A DNA stretch of 64,000 bases from Pseudomonadota bacterium (GTDB lineage: Bacteria; Pseudomonadota; Gammaproteobacteria; Steroidobacterales; Steroidobacteraceae): positions 1-64,000 of the forward strand of contig JAEWBG010000025.1 in the NCBI GenBank assembly GCA_023391335.1. The letters run 5' to 3'. The position numbers and the translations under genes were made by a program. Each line of letters opens with the position of its first letter. The first letter of the stretch is position 1. Under the pieces are notes generated by a model. That model was not told the origin of the DNA. It saw only the letters and a program-made list of their open reading frames with translations, and ran no database searches. Of this stretch, positions 41,118 to 52,022 are shown in pieces.

Positions 41118-42500
41118 ATGATCGAGAACCAGTCCGTGAATAGCCCTCTCAACGCAATATCTCCCATCGACGGCCGCTACGCAGACAAAGCCGCAGAACT
41201 GCGGCCCCTGTTTAGCGAACGCGGCCTTATTCGCCAGCGAGTACGCGTGGAGGCGCTCTGGCTCAAGGCGCTCGTAGCTGAACCCGGCATCGAGGAACTG
41301 CGTGGCGTTCCTGCGGCCGCTCTAACGGTACTCGACGCGCTGGCCGCCGAGCTCACCGACGCCGACGCGGTCGAAGTGAAACGACTCGAGCGAGAAACCA
41401 ACCACGACGTGAAAGCGGTCGAGTACTTCGTAAAAAGCCGCTTGGATGCCGTGCCTGCTTGGCGCACCCGCCGCGAATTCGTGCATTTCGCCTGCACGTC
41501 CGAAGACATCAACAATTTGAGCTACGCGCTCATGCTGCGAGAAGCGCGCGATCAAGTGCTGTTGCCGCGAATGGACGCGCTTACCACCCGCCTGAGGGCG
41601 CTTGCGAAAACCCATGCCGCGACGCCCATGATGTCGCGCACCCATGGTCAGCCCGCAACACCCACGACGTTGGGCAAGGAAATCGCGAACTTTACATATC
41701 GCTTGGGCGAACAGCGGACTCGGTTCGCAGCCGTTGCGATTGCGGGGAAGATGAATGGCGCGGTCGGCAACTTCAACGCACACCTTGCCGCGTATCCGCA
41801 AGTGGACTGGCCGCGACTCACCCGCCGCTTTGTCGAATCCCTCGGGCTGACTTGGAATCCCTACACGACTCAAATCGAGCCGCACGATTGGATGGCCGAA
41901 TACTTCGATGCGCTCGCCCGCCTTAACACCGTGCTGATCGATTTGTGTCGCGACATGTGGGGGTACATCTCCCTTGGCTATTTCCGGCAGCGCGCCGTCG
42001 CCGGCGAAGTGGGCTCGTCCACCATGCCGCACAAGGTCAATCCGATCGATTTCGAGAACGCCGAGGGTAATTTGGGCCTGGCGAACGCTCTGCTGCGGTT
42101 CCTGGCGGACAAGCTCCCCGTCTCCCGCTGGCAACGCGATCTCACCGATTCGACCGTACTTCGCAACGTCGGCGTAGCCGTGAGCCATGGGCTGATCGGC
42201 TGGCGTTCCATCGAACGCGGGCTGGAGCGCGTTGACGTCGATACGAAGCGGCTCGCCGACGACTTGGATTCGAACTGGGAGCTGTTGGCGGAACCGATCC
42301 AGACCGTGATGCGTCGGTACGGGGTGGAGAATGCCTACGAACAACTGAAGGCACTCACTCGCGGCCAACGGATCAATGCCGAGGCGCTTCGCAGCTTCAT
42401 TGCGGGGCTGGATATCCCCGACAGCGCCCGCGAACAGCTCCTCAAACTGACGCCGGCAACGTACATCGGTGCCGCCGAAGCGTTCGCACGTCAGATTTAG
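41118..42500 (+). CDS. purB: Adenylosuccinate lyase
   Basis: 460 aa (E. coli PurB 456). Fumarase/aspartase superfamily enzyme cleaving SAICAR and adenylosuccinate in purine synthesis. NAISPIDGRYADK at the N terminus and the signature SSTMPHKVNPIDFEN are diagnostic; the catalytic His is in SRTHGQPATPT. The ATG at 41118 is used; GTG 41136 is possible. It is followed by nudJ and mnmA, the E. coli neighbours, but in the order purB-nudJ-mnmA and without hflD. Confidence 0.95.
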   Translation: MIENQSVNSPLNAISPIDGRYADKAAELRPLFSERGLIRQRVRVEALWLKALVAEPGIEELRGVPAAALTVLDALAAELTDADAVEVKRLERETNHDVKAVEYFVKSRLDAVPAWRTRREFVHFACTSEDINNLSYALMLREARDQVLLPRMDALTTRLRALAKTHAATPMMSRTHGQPATPTTLGKEIANFTYRLGEQRTRFAAVAIAGKMNGAVGNFNAHLAAYPQVDWPRLTRRFVESLGLTWNPYTTQIEPHDWMAEYFDALARLNTVLIDLCRDMWGYISLGYFRQRAVAGEVGSSTMPHKVNPIDFENAEGNLGLANALLRFLADKLPVSRWQRDLTDSTVLRNVGVAVSHGLIGWRSIERGLERVDVDTKRLADDLDSNWELLAEPIQTVMRRYGVENAYEQLKALTRGQRINAEALRSFIAGLDIPDSAREQLLKLTPATYIGAAEAFARQI

Positions 42501-42586
42501 AGGCGCCGGTCAATCGAACTAAGGTTCAGCGTGTTTCTAAGAGAAACGTCACAAACCTCTGAGAGGGCAGTAGTTACAATCGCATC

Positions 42587-43120
42587 ATGACCATGAGACC
42601 GGACCTCACCGTTGCCGCCGTCGTCGAACGCAATGGGCAGTTTTTGCTTGTCGAAGAGCGCGTCGGGCAGCGCATGGTGTTCAACCAGCCCGCTGGGCAT
42701 GTGGAACGTGGCGAAACCCTCATCGACGCGGTCATTCGCGAGACGCTGGAAGAGACCGCGTGGACATTCCATCCGGAGTCGCTCGTCGGCATCTACCATT
42801 GGGAACAGCCGGAGAAACACAAAAGCTTCTTGCGATTTGCTTTCTTCGGCACGGTCAGCGCCCACGATCCGCAGCGGAGCCTCGATCGCGGTATCGAACG
42901 CGCGCTGTGGATGGATAAGGAGCATTTGCTCGCCCGGGCTCCGCGCCTTCGTAGTCCCATGGTGATGCGCTGCATCGATGACTTTCTCGCCGGCCGGCGC
43001 TATCCGTTGGATATCGTCAAACACATGATGGCAGACCCGCGCAGCTTGATCCTCGACCAGCGCATTCGAACTTCCGAATCGCCGCCCATTGAACGAGCGC
43101 CCACTGAAAGAGCATTTTGA
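42587..43120 (+). CDS. nudJ: Nudix phosphatase NudJ
   Basis: 177 aa. The Nudix box is GHVERGETLIDAVIRETLEET with the catalytic glutamates present. The opening LTVAAVVERNGQFLLVEE and position before mnmA identify it as NudJ, which dephosphorylates thiamine pyrimidine pyrophosphate and nucleoside di/triphosphates. The C-terminal tail after about 150 is longer than the 153-residue E. coli protein and low in complexity. GTTTCTAAGAGAAAC, a short inverted repeat at 42533-42547, precedes it. Confidence 0.87.
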   Translation: MTMRPDLTVAAVVERNGQFLLVEERVGQRMVFNQPAGHVERGETLIDAVIRETLEETAWTFHPESLVGIYHWEQPEKHKSFLRFAFFGTVSAHDPQRSLDRGIERALWMDKEHLLARAPRLRSPMVMRCIDDFLAGRRYPLDIVKHMMADPRSLILDQRIRTSESPPIERAPTERAF

Positions 43121-43168
43121 GCGCTTCATTCTCGCGACCTTTCCGCGTCGCGAGTCTCCCGTGCATCC

Positions 43169-44248
43169 ATGACCGCTCCTCTCGTCATCGTCGGCATGTC
43201 AGGCGGCGTCGACTCATCCGTCGCTGCATGGCGGCTCCTGCAAGAGGGATATGAGGTGCAGGGGCTCTTCATGAGCAACTGGGATGAGGACGAAGACGGA
43301 TACTGCACCGCTGCCGCTGATTTTCAGGATGCGCGGCAGGTATGCGAACAACTCGGCATTACCCTGCACAAAGTCAGCTTCGCCGGCGAATACCGGCAGC
43401 GTGTGTTCGAGTACTTTCTTGCCGAATACCGCGCCGGCCGGACGCCGAACCCCGATGTGCTGTGCAACCGCGAAATCAAATTCGGCGTCTGCTTCGACTA
43501 TGCGCGCCGGCTCGGTGCGGATTGGGTCGCGACCGGACACTACGCACGGGTGACCCATGGCCCCGCACGACTGCTCAAAGGCGCAGACCCGAACAAGGAT
43601 CAGAGCTACTTCTTGCACGCCATGCCGGCAAGCGCGCTGGAGCGCACGCTGTTCCCCATCGGAGCACTCCCTAAGAACGAAGTCCGAGCCATTGCAAAGG
43701 ACCTCGCCCTGCCCGTCTTCGACAAGAAGGACAGCACCGGGATCTGTTTCATCGGCGAGCGTCCATTTGCCACCTTTCTAGAGCAGTACTTACCAGCACA
43801 GCCCGGCGAGATTCGCTCTGACGACGGTCGACTCTTGGGCAAACATCGCGGGCTCATGTACTACACGCTCGGGCAACGCCAGGGCCTTGGGATCGGAGGC
43901 CGACATGATGCAACCGAGGATCCCTGGTACGTCGCAGCGAAGGATCTCGTACGGAACGTGTTGGTCGTGGTTCAAGGCCACGACCATCCCCTGCTGTTGT
44001 CGAACGAACTGTTTGCCGCACAAGCGCAGTGGGTTGCAGGCCGCCCCCCGGCCGAGCGGTTTCGCTGCACTGCGAAGGTGCGCTATCGCCAACCCGATCA
44101 GGGCTGCGACGTCGTGGTCGCCAACGACGGAACCGTCGCGGTGCGCTTCGACTTGCCTCAGCGAGCCGTCACGCCCGGACAGTACGTCGTTTTCTATCGC
44201 GATGACGAATGCCTGGGCGGCGCCGTGATCGAATCGACTCGTTCTTAG
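43169..44248 (+). CDS. mnmA: tRNA-specific 2-thiouridylase
   Basis: 359 aa. It thiolates U34 of tRNA-Lys, -Glu and -Gln using sulfur relayed by the Tus proteins. PP-loop SGGVDSS at residues 10-16 binds ATP. Two catalytic cysteines are seen, in PDVLCNREIKF and TGICFIGER. The tRNA-interaction motif NKDQSYFL is conserved. It is 48 bases after nudJ and probably co-transcribed. Confidence 0.95.
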   Translation: MTAPLVIVGMSGGVDSSVAAWRLLQEGYEVQGLFMSNWDEDEDGYCTAAADFQDARQVCEQLGITLHKVSFAGEYRQRVFEYFLAEYRAGRTPNPDVLCNREIKFGVCFDYARRLGADWVATGHYARVTHGPARLLKGADPNKDQSYFLHAMPASALERTLFPIGALPKNEVRAIAKDLALPVFDKKDSTGICFIGERPFATFLEQYLPAQPGEIRSDDGRLLGKHRGLMYYTLGQRQGLGIGGRHDATEDPWYVAAKDLVRNVLVVVQGHDHPLLLSNELFAAQAQWVAGRPPAERFRCTAKVRYRQPDQGCDVVVANDGTVAVRFDLPQRAVTPGQYVVFYRDDECLGGAVIESTRS

Positions 44249-44277
44249 CTCCACGCCAAATGGGTGAGCGACTCCCG

Positions 44278-44283
44278 TATAAT
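44278..44283 (+). promoter_or_regulatory. Candidate -10 box for acnA
   Basis: TATAAT is a perfect sigma-70 -10 hexamer in the 105-base mnmA-acnA gap, 71 bases before the acnA ATG. The -35 position (GCCAAA at 44255-44260) is poor, so an activator may be needed. GGAGGA at 44345-44350 is the acnA ribosome-binding site. Confidence 0.45.
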
Positions 44284-44353
44284 CCGCCCGCTTTTTAGCC
44301 CGGCAGCCGTATCGGCGCCGCGCCATCCCGCCTGATTTCCTCCTGGAGGACGC

Positions 44354-47047
44354 ATGAAAGATTCGTTTAAAGCGCGCAGGACGCTCGCTTGCGGCAATAG
44401 AAACTATGAAATCTTCAGCCTCGCCGCGCTCAAGGACCGCAATGTCGCGCGACTGCCCTACTCGCTGAAGATCCTGCTGGAAAATTTGCTGCGCTTCGAA
44501 GACGGAGTCGATGTCACTCACGACGACATCGAGGCTCTCTTGAAGTGGGATCCGAAAGCCGCGCCCAACTACGAAATCTCCTTCACGCCGAGCCGCGTGA
44601 TCATGCAGGACTTCACAGGTGTCCCCGCAATCGTCGATCTCGCCGCCATGCGCGAAGCGATGATCAAGCTCGGTGGCAATCCGGACGAAATCAACCCGCT
44701 CTCGCCCGCCGAACTCGTCATCGATCACTCGGTGCAAGTCGACGCGTACGGATCGGCCGATGCGGTCGCAAAGAACACGACCATCGAATTCAAACGCAAT
44801 GGCGAGCGCTATTCGTTCCTACGCTGGGGTCAGACGGCATTCAGCAATTTCAAGGTGGTGCCGCCAAACACCGGCATCGTTCACCAAGTGAACGTCGAAC
44901 ATCTCGCTCGCGTGGTCTTCGACGCAGACAAGGACGGCGTTCGCCAAGCGTATCCAGACACACTGGTCGGTACGGACTCTCACACCACCATGGTGAACGG
45001 ATTGGGCGTATTGGGCTGGGGCGTCGGCGGTATTGAAGCCGAAGCGGCAATGCTCGGTCAGCCGGTCACGATGCTCATTCCGAACGTCATCGGCTTCAAA
45101 CTCACAGGCAATTTGCCTGCCGGTGCGACGGCGACCGATCTCGTTCTGACTGTGACCGAGATGCTGCGTAAGAAAGGCGTCGTCGATAAGTTCGTCGAAT
45201 TCTTCGGCGATGGATTGGCGAATCTGCCGCTGGCCGATCGCGCAACGATCGCAAACATGTCGCCCGAATTCGGCAGCACATGCGGCATCTTCCCGATCGA
45301 TCAAGAAACGCTGCGCTATCTCGAACTCACCGGCCGCAGCGCCGAGCAGATCGAACTCGTGAAGTGTTATGCGCAACACCAAGGTATGTGGCGCGAAAAC
45401 GGCGCACCGCAGGCTGACTACACGGACGTGCTGGAGCTCGACCTCAGCACCGTCGAACCTTCGCTTGCCGGACCTAAGCGTCCGCAAGATCGTGTGCCGC
45501 TTCGCACTGCGAAGCAAACATACGCAGCGACTCACAAGAAGATGGCCGAAGAGCGTGCCGCGAAGAATCCCGGTGCGCGTGGCACAGCGACGGCTACCGT
45601 GGATGGGCAGAGCTTCGAGGTCAAAGACGGTGCAGTGCTGATTGCAGCGATCACGAGCTGCACGAACACGTCCAATCCCGCGGTCCTGATTGCAGCGGGC
45701 TTGCTCGCTCGCAACGCTCGCAAGCGCGGACTGAAGGCGAAGCCTTGGGTCAAGACGAGCTTGGCGCCGGGCTCGCGCGTCGTGACCGACTATCTGAACA
45801 AGGCCGGCTTAACGCCGGATCTCGATGCGGTCGGTTTCTACACAGTCGGTTACGGCTGCACGACCTGCATCGGCAACTCCGGTCCACTCAAACCGGAAAT
45901 CTCCGAAGCCGTGCGCCAAGGTGATGCGATCGCGTGTTCAGTGCTCTCGGGTAATCGCAACTTCGAAGGTCGCGTGCATCCAGAAGTGAAAATGAACTTC
46001 CTCGCCTCGCCTCCACTCGTCGTTGCGTACGCGCTGGCAGGCACGCTCGAGTTGGATTTGACCTCCGAGCCGCTCGGCACCGGCAGCGATGGCAAGCCGG
46101 TTTATTTGAAGGACATTTGGCCTTCGCCCGCAGAAGTTCAAGATGTCATCGCAAAGAACGTCGATGCCGCCATGTTCAAGAAGAGCTACTCCAGCGTCTT
46201 CACAGGCGATGAACATTGGAATGCGATCAAACTGCCGAGCGGCAAGATCTACTCGTGGGACGACAAGTCGACTTACGTGAAAAATCCGCCGTACTTCGTC
46301 GGCATGACGATGCAGCCAAACGCGGTGTCCGATATTCGCAATGCTCGCGTGCTTGCGCTGTTGGGCGATTCAGTGACGACGGATCACATCTCGCCCGCCG
46401 GCGATATTTCCAAATCGAGCCCGGCCGCGAAGTATCTGATGTCCCTGGGCGTGCAGCCCGCAGACTTCAACTCGTACGGCGCACGTCGCGGCAATCACGA
46501 AGTGATGATGCGCGGCACGTTCGCCAACATCCGACTGCGCAATCAATTGGCGCCCGGCACCGAAGGTGGAGTTACGACGTACGTGCCGACGGGCGAGCAA
46601 ATGAGCATCTACGATGCGGCGATGCGCTACAAACAGGAAGGCACACCCCTCGTCGTACTCGCAGGTAAGGAATACGGAACCGGCTCTTCCCGAGACTGGG
46701 CGGCGAAAGGCACGATGCTCCTCGGCGTGAAGGCAGTGATCGCCGAAAGCTTCGAGCGTATCCATCGCTCGAATTTGATCGGCATGGGTGTGTTGCCCTT
46801 GATGTTCAAGGAAGGCCAGAGTGCTGCGTCGCTGGGTCTTACGGGCAAGGAGACCTACGAGATCACGGGACTGAATGGTGGCGCTGCGAAGATGGTCACC
46901 GTCACGGCAACACCCGCTTCCGGTGCGCCCATCAAGTTCGAAGTGCGCGTTCGCATCGATACGCCAAAAGAACGCGAGTACTTCCAGCACGGCGGCATCC
47001 TGCATTACGTGCTGCGCCAATTGGCGAGCGCGAAGAAAGCCGCGTAG
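44354..47047 (+). CDS. acnA: Aconitate hydratase A
   Basis: 897 aa (E. coli AcnA 891), IRP1-type aconitase converting citrate to isocitrate in the TCA cycle. 4Fe-4S ligands: Cys in AITSCTNTSNP and both cysteines of GYGCTTCIGNSG. LVGTDSHTTMVNGLGVLGWG and the C-terminal swivel motif YGTGSSRDWAAKGT are typical. A strong Shine-Dalgarno precedes ATG 44354. The enoyl-CoA hydratase-family gene begins nine bases after its stop. Confidence 0.96.
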   Translation: MKDSFKARRTLACGNRNYEIFSLAALKDRNVARLPYSLKILLENLLRFEDGVDVTHDDIEALLKWDPKAAPNYEISFTPSRVIMQDFTGVPAIVDLAAMREAMIKLGGNPDEINPLSPAELVIDHSVQVDAYGSADAVAKNTTIEFKRNGERYSFLRWGQTAFSNFKVVPPNTGIVHQVNVEHLARVVFDADKDGVRQAYPDTLVGTDSHTTMVNGLGVLGWGVGGIEAEAAMLGQPVTMLIPNVIGFKLTGNLPAGATATDLVLTVTEMLRKKGVVDKFVEFFGDGLANLPLADRATIANMSPEFGSTCGIFPIDQETLRYLELTGRSAEQIELVKCYAQHQGMWRENGAPQADYTDVLELDLSTVEPSLAGPKRPQDRVPLRTAKQTYAATHKKMAEERAAKNPGARGTATATVDGQSFEVKDGAVLIAAITSCTNTSNPAVLIAAGLLARNARKRGLKAKPWVKTSLAPGSRVVTDYLNKAGLTPDLDAVGFYTVGYGCTTCIGNSGPLKPEISEAVRQGDAIACSVLSGNRNFEGRVHPEVKMNFLASPPLVVAYALAGTLELDLTSEPLGTGSDGKPVYLKDIWPSPAEVQDVIAKNVDAAMFKKSYSSVFTGDEHWNAIKLPSGKIYSWDDKSTYVKNPPYFVGMTMQPNAVSDIRNARVLALLGDSVTTDHISPAGDISKSSPAAKYLMSLGVQPADFNSYGARRGNHEVMMRGTFANIRLRNQLAPGTEGGVTTYVPTGEQMSIYDAAMRYKQEGTPLVVLAGKEYGTGSSRDWAAKGTMLLGVKAVIAESFERIHRSNLIGMGVLPLMFKEGQSAASLGLTGKETYEITGLNGGAAKMVTVTATPASGAPIKFEVRVRIDTPKEREYFQHGGILHYVLRQLASAKKAA

Positions 47048-47056
47048 GAGTAGCAG

Positions 47057-47806
47057 ATGTCGATCCGCGTCAGCGTAGAGGGCCCCATCCTTCGGCTGAC
47101 GTTGGATCGAGCTGACAAGAAGAACGCGCTCACCAACGAGATGTACGGTGGGCTCACCACACAACTTGAACGCGCGGAACAGGATGACTCGATTAGAGTC
47201 GTCCTGATCGATGCAGAAGGCGATGTCTTCTGCGCTGGCAACGACCTCAATGACTTCGCTGCGATCGCCTCAGGAAAACTGCGGGGCGATCAAATCAAAG
47301 CGTTCGGTTTTCTTCATGCTCTTGCGGCGGCCTCGTGTCCGATCGTCACTGCAGTTCAAGGTTCGGCTGTAGGCATCGGCGTCACGCTCCTTCTGCATTC
47401 CGACATTGCTGTGGTGGGAGAAGACGCGCGACTCTCCACTCCATTCGTCGATCTTGGCCTCGTGCCCGAAGCCGCCTCCAGTCTTCTTCTGCCGGCACGC
47501 GTCGGGCATGCAAGAGCATTCGAGATGTTTGCACTGGGCAAATCCATTCTCGGCCTCGATGCCGTGACGTTGGGACTTGCGAATGCATGCGCACCGACTC
47601 ACGAAGTGCTGAGCCGAGCCTACGAGTTTGCCCATCAGCTAGCTGCGCGCCCTTCTGGCGCGGTGCGCGCGACCAAACGATTGATGCGTCACACCGAAGC
47701 GCTTCAAGCCGTGATGGATCGAGAAATCGAGGTGTTCTCAGAGAGACTTAGAAGCCCAGAGACGGCGCAAGCCCTACAGGCATTCGCTCAGCGACAGAAG
47801 CGCTGA
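47057..47806 (+). CDS. Enoyl-CoA hydratase/isomerase family protein
   Basis: 249 aa crotonase-fold protein. Oxyanion-hole segments are FCAGNDLNDF and QGSAVGIGVTLLLHSD. A Glu is present in GLVPEAASS, but the classical hydratase Glu before LG is replaced by Asp (FVDLG), a pattern nearer to enoyl-CoA isomerases and 2-enoyl processing enzymes than to FadB-type hydratase. Substrate unknown. It probably shares the acnA transcript. No signal or membrane segment. Confidence 0.83.
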   Translation: MSIRVSVEGPILRLTLDRADKKNALTNEMYGGLTTQLERAEQDDSIRVVLIDAEGDVFCAGNDLNDFAAIASGKLRGDQIKAFGFLHALAAASCPIVTAVQGSAVGIGVTLLLHSDIAVVGEDARLSTPFVDLGLVPEAASSLLLPARVGHARAFEMFALGKSILGLDAVTLGLANACAPTHEVLSRAYEFAHQLAARPSGAVRATKRLMRHTEALQAVMDREIEVFSERLRSPETAQALQAFAQRQKR

Positions 47807-47818
47807 CAGACGGCCCCT

Positions 47819-48145
47819 TCAGCGCCGCCATTTAGTGAGCCGCTTCTGCGGAGGTGGTCCGCGACGCGCTGAAAGACCGGGCCGAATCAATCGCGGCGGC
47901 AACGGTAGATCCGGCTCGTCCTCGACCAACCACTTATCCTTGAATGCTTGCAGTGCCTCGCTCTGCACGGCTGCATGTCGATTCGATAACAACAGCGATG
48001 AAGGCGCGCAGACGCGCGCACGAATCAGACCCAGATCTTCGGCTGCGTGAAACAGTGACGGATACCAGCTTTGCCAATCAGGCAGCAGCCGCTCTACGCG
48101 TTCGCGCAGATTCAATCGTTCGCTGGTGTTGTCGGCGTCGATCAT
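47819..48145 (-). CDS. Hypothetical protein, 108 aa
   Basis: I do not recognise a family. The frame encodes a soluble protein with an aromatic-rich N-terminal part (LPDWQSWYPSLFHAAEDLGL) and a basic, proline-rich tail (RPGLSARRGPPPQKRLTKWRR) that could bind nucleic acid. It converges with the preceding enoyl-CoA hydratase-family gene with 12 bases between stops. No good ribosome-binding site precedes the ATG. Opposite-strand frames here are shorter or less protein-like, so I favour this strand, with moderate doubt that it is a gene at all. Confidence 0.45.
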   Translation of the reverse strand: MIDADNTSERLNLRERVERLLPDWQSWYPSLFHAAEDLGLIRARVCAPSSLLLSNRHAAVQSEALQAFKDKWLVEDEPDLPLPPRLIRPGLSARRGPPPQKRLTKWRR

Positions 48146-48306
48146 CAGGAGGGCTTTCTATCACGAAAGTCGCGGGCGTTTTCATGAACGATCCCACAGC
48201 TTGGGTGTTTTGCTGACAGCACACCCTGGCGATGGCTCTGCCCAAATGGCATCCACCGCTTGCAGATTCAAGTGGCTGAGAACGGCGCGTTACGTTAGGA
48301 GACTAA

Positions 48307-48485
48307 GACGCAACACAGAGAGCACAAAGTAAGGCAAGGAACACAAAGAAAACTTGGTCACAAAAGACTGCGAAACTCGAAAGAGTAAGGCGGTGCGTCG
48401 ACGCGCCTTTGTCCGCACCACCTAAATTTATTCAGCTCCCTTTGTGCCCTTTGTGTTCCCTTTTGTGCGCTTTGTGTTTCGTCCG
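48307..48485. repeat. Nonamer inverted-arm element downstream of gatB
   Basis: The gap 48146-48508 (363 bases) is otherwise empty. Left arm: GACGC at 48307, AACACAGAG, AGCACAAAG, then GGAACACAAAG and TCACAAAAG to about 48367. Right arm: CTTTGTGCC (48440), CTTTGTGTT (48449), CTTTTGTGCG and CTTTGTGTT (48470), then TCGTCCG. The loop includes GCGTCGACGC near 48397. The right arm ends 24 bases past the gatB stop. The section 48146-48300 holds nothing I can identify. Confidence 0.85.
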
Positions 48486-48508
48486 CTCTTAGCCGACAGC
48501 GATTACAC

Positions 48509-49945
<1,437 letters not shown>

Positions 49946-49951
49946 AAGATT

Positions 49952-49989
49952 AGTGACTAGCGGATAGCGGATGGCGGATAGAAGAACGG
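49952..49989. repeat. Heptamer module in gatA-gatB gap
   Basis: AGTGACT (49952), AGCGGAT (49959), AGCGGAT (49966) and GGCGGAT (49973), followed by AGAAGAACGG to 49989. The same module with one AGCGGAT copy is at 12065-12088, nearly 38 kb away. No right arm is present. The ribosome-binding site of gatB is not obvious within it. Confidence 0.88.
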
Positions 49990-50000
49990 AGAATTTCCGC

Positions 50001-51464
50001 TCACTCGTAACGAGCTGGAATCTTTCGATGCCATTGCGTTTCGCGCTGGTAGCCATGCGCGACGTTGAGCAGTTTGGCTTCCGCGAAGTGCGGGCCGATG
50101 ATCTGCAATCCGACCGGCAGGCCCTCCATGAATCCACACGGAATCGACATGGCTGGGAGTCCGGCGAGGTTCGCACCGATCGTGTAGATGTCATTCAAGT
50201 ACATCGTGATCGGATCATCGACTTTGGCACCGATGTCGAATGCAGGTGTCGGAGACGTCGGTCCCATCAATACGTCGACTTGCTTGAATGCGCGTGCAAA
50301 GTCATCCGTGATTAGGCGGCGCACTTTTTGGGCACGCAAGTAATAGGCGTCGTAGTAGCCTGCGGACAGCACATACGTTCCGGTCATGATTCGACGCTTC
50401 ACTTCGGCGCCGAAGCCTTCGCCGCGCGACCTCTTGTATAAGTCCATGAGATCGACCGGCTGTTCGCATCGGTAACCGAAACGCACGCCATCAAAGCGCG
50501 ATAGGTTCGATGAGCATTCCGCCGGAGCGACGACGTAATACGTCGGAACGGATGCCGGAAGGCTCGGCAAGCTGACATCGACCAGCGTTGCACCCAGCTT
50601 CTCGTACACCTTCAAGGCTTCGCGTACCAGCGCTGCATTCGCCGCGTCCAACCCGTTCTCGAAGAATTCCTTCAGGAGTCCGATCCGCAGGCCTTTGAGC
50701 GGCTGGTCGAGCAGATTCACATAGTCCGGGACGGGCGTGTCGACGCTGGTCGAATCGCGTGGATCGAATCCCGCCATCGCACCAAGCAGCATCGCTGCAT
50801 CTTTTGCCGTCAGCGTCAGCACGCCAGCCTGATCGAGGCTCGAGGCGAAGGCGATCATCCCGTAGCGCGACACGCGTCCGTAGGTTGGCTTTAGACCTGT
50901 CAACGAAGTGAGCGCGGCCGGCTGGCGAATCGACCCCCCCGTATCCGTACCCGTCGCCGCAGGCGCGAGGCGTGCGGCAACGGCAGCGGCCGAGCCACCT
51001 GAGGAGCCACCGGGCACTTTTTTCAAATCCCAGGGATTCTTCACCGCTCCATAAAAGCTCGTCTCGTTGGAAGATCCCATGGCGAACTCATCCATGTTCA
51101 CCTTTCCCAGCATTACGATCCCCGCAGCGGCGAGTCTCTCGACGACCGTTGCGTCATACGGCGCGATGAAGTTGGAGAGCATCTTCGAACCGCACGTGGT
51201 AAGCACGCCATCGGTACAGAAGATGTCCTTGTGCGCGATGGGCAAACCCGCCAGCGCTGCCGCCTCGCCTGAGGCTATGTGTTTGTCCGCTTGAGCGGCG
51301 GCGGCCAGAGCGCGTTCGCTCGTCACGGTGATGAATGCGTTCAGCTCCGGATTGTGCTTTTCGATGCGGTTCAAGAAGTGCCGGGTGAGCTCCATGCTCG
51401 AGAATTTCCGGGCGCGCAGGCCCTCCGCAAGCTCGGCCAGGCTGTAGTGATGCAGATCGGTCAT
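50001..51464 (-). CDS. gatA: Asp-tRNA(Asn)/Glu-tRNA(Gln) amidotransferase subunit A
   Basis: 487 aa amidase-signature protein releasing ammonia from glutamine. The catalytic triad is visible: Lys in LPIAHKDIFC, Ser in KVPGGSSGGSAAAVA and the nucleophile Ser in GTDTGGSIRQPA. The ammonia channels to GatB. It stands between gatC (77 bases upstream) and gatB. Presence of gatCAB implies that Gln-tRNA, Asn-tRNA or both are made by transamidation. Confidence 0.96.
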   Translation of the reverse strand: MTDLHHYSLAELAEGLRARKFSSMELTRHFLNRIEKHNPELNAFITVTSERALAAAAQADKHIASGEAAALAGLPIAHKDIFCTDGVLTTCGSKMLSNFIAPYDATVVERLAAAGIVMLGKVNMDEFAMGSSNETSFYGAVKNPWDLKKVPGGSSGGSAAAVAARLAPAATGTDTGGSIRQPAALTSLTGLKPTYGRVSRYGMIAFASSLDQAGVLTLTAKDAAMLLGAMAGFDPRDSTSVDTPVPDYVNLLDQPLKGLRIGLLKEFFENGLDAANAALVREALKVYEKLGATLVDVSLPSLPASVPTYYVVAPAECSSNLSRFDGVRFGYRCEQPVDLMDLYKRSRGEGFGAEVKRRIMTGTYVLSAGYYDAYYLRAQKVRRLITDDFARAFKQVDVLMGPTSPTPAFDIGAKVDDPITMYLNDIYTIGANLAGLPAMSIPCGFMEGLPVGLQIIGPHFAEAKLLNVAHGYQRETQWHRKIPARYE

Positions 51465-51541
51465 TGGCGATTACACGCAAGTCTGAAATGAGGGCGGGAG
51501 ATTGAATTCGCTCTCCCGATTCGAGCGAGGAAAGCGAGCGA

Positions 51542-51832
51542 TTACTCGATCACTTTGGGCACGAGGTACAAACCGGCTTCGACACGCGGAGCGTTCTTTT
51601 GATACTTCTCGTGCTGGTCTCGATCAAGTACTTCGTCCTCACGCATGCGTTGGACTTGATCGGCCAGCGGGTGCGCCATCGGTTCGATATCGGCGGTGTT
51701 GACTGTAGCGAGTTGCTCTACGAAGTTCAGAATCTTCGAAAGACTGTCCACGTACACCGACAACTCAGCCTCCGTGATCGACAGGCGTGCGAGGTGCGCG
51801 ATGTTCTCGACATCGTGACGAGTGAGGCTCAT
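51542..51832 (-). CDS. gatC: Asp-tRNA(Asn)/Glu-tRNA(Gln) amidotransferase subunit C
   Basis: 96 aa, standard GatC size. LTRHDVENIAHLARLSITEAEL and the middle SKILNFVEQL motif followed by VNTADIEPMAHPL are diagnostic. It is the belt subunit stabilising GatA-GatB. It heads the gatCAB operon, divergent from mreB across 190 bases that show no repeat element. Confidence 0.93.
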   Translation of the reverse strand: MSLTRHDVENIAHLARLSITEAELSVYVDSLSKILNFVEQLATVNTADIEPMAHPLADQVQRMREDEVLDRDQHEKYQKNAPRVEAGLYLVPKVIE

Positions 51833-52022
51833 GTACGGCGGTTCCCCAAATGACCATTAGCGCGTCGCTGAAGCTCGATCGCATCGATCGGCACGCGCGA
51901 AAAAACCCATAAAAACGGCTGCAAAAATGCACGCGCGATCATACACCTCGCTTGTGCAATCTCCTACCCGTTGTTAGAGTACCGCACCATTTTGCGCCCT
52001 GTCGTTCGACGCACAAACAACC

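Noticed and set aside
41322..42368. 348-codon minus-strand frame opposite purB
   Set aside because: purB has full family motifs on the other strand; the antisense translation has no domain and no promoter or ribosome-binding site.
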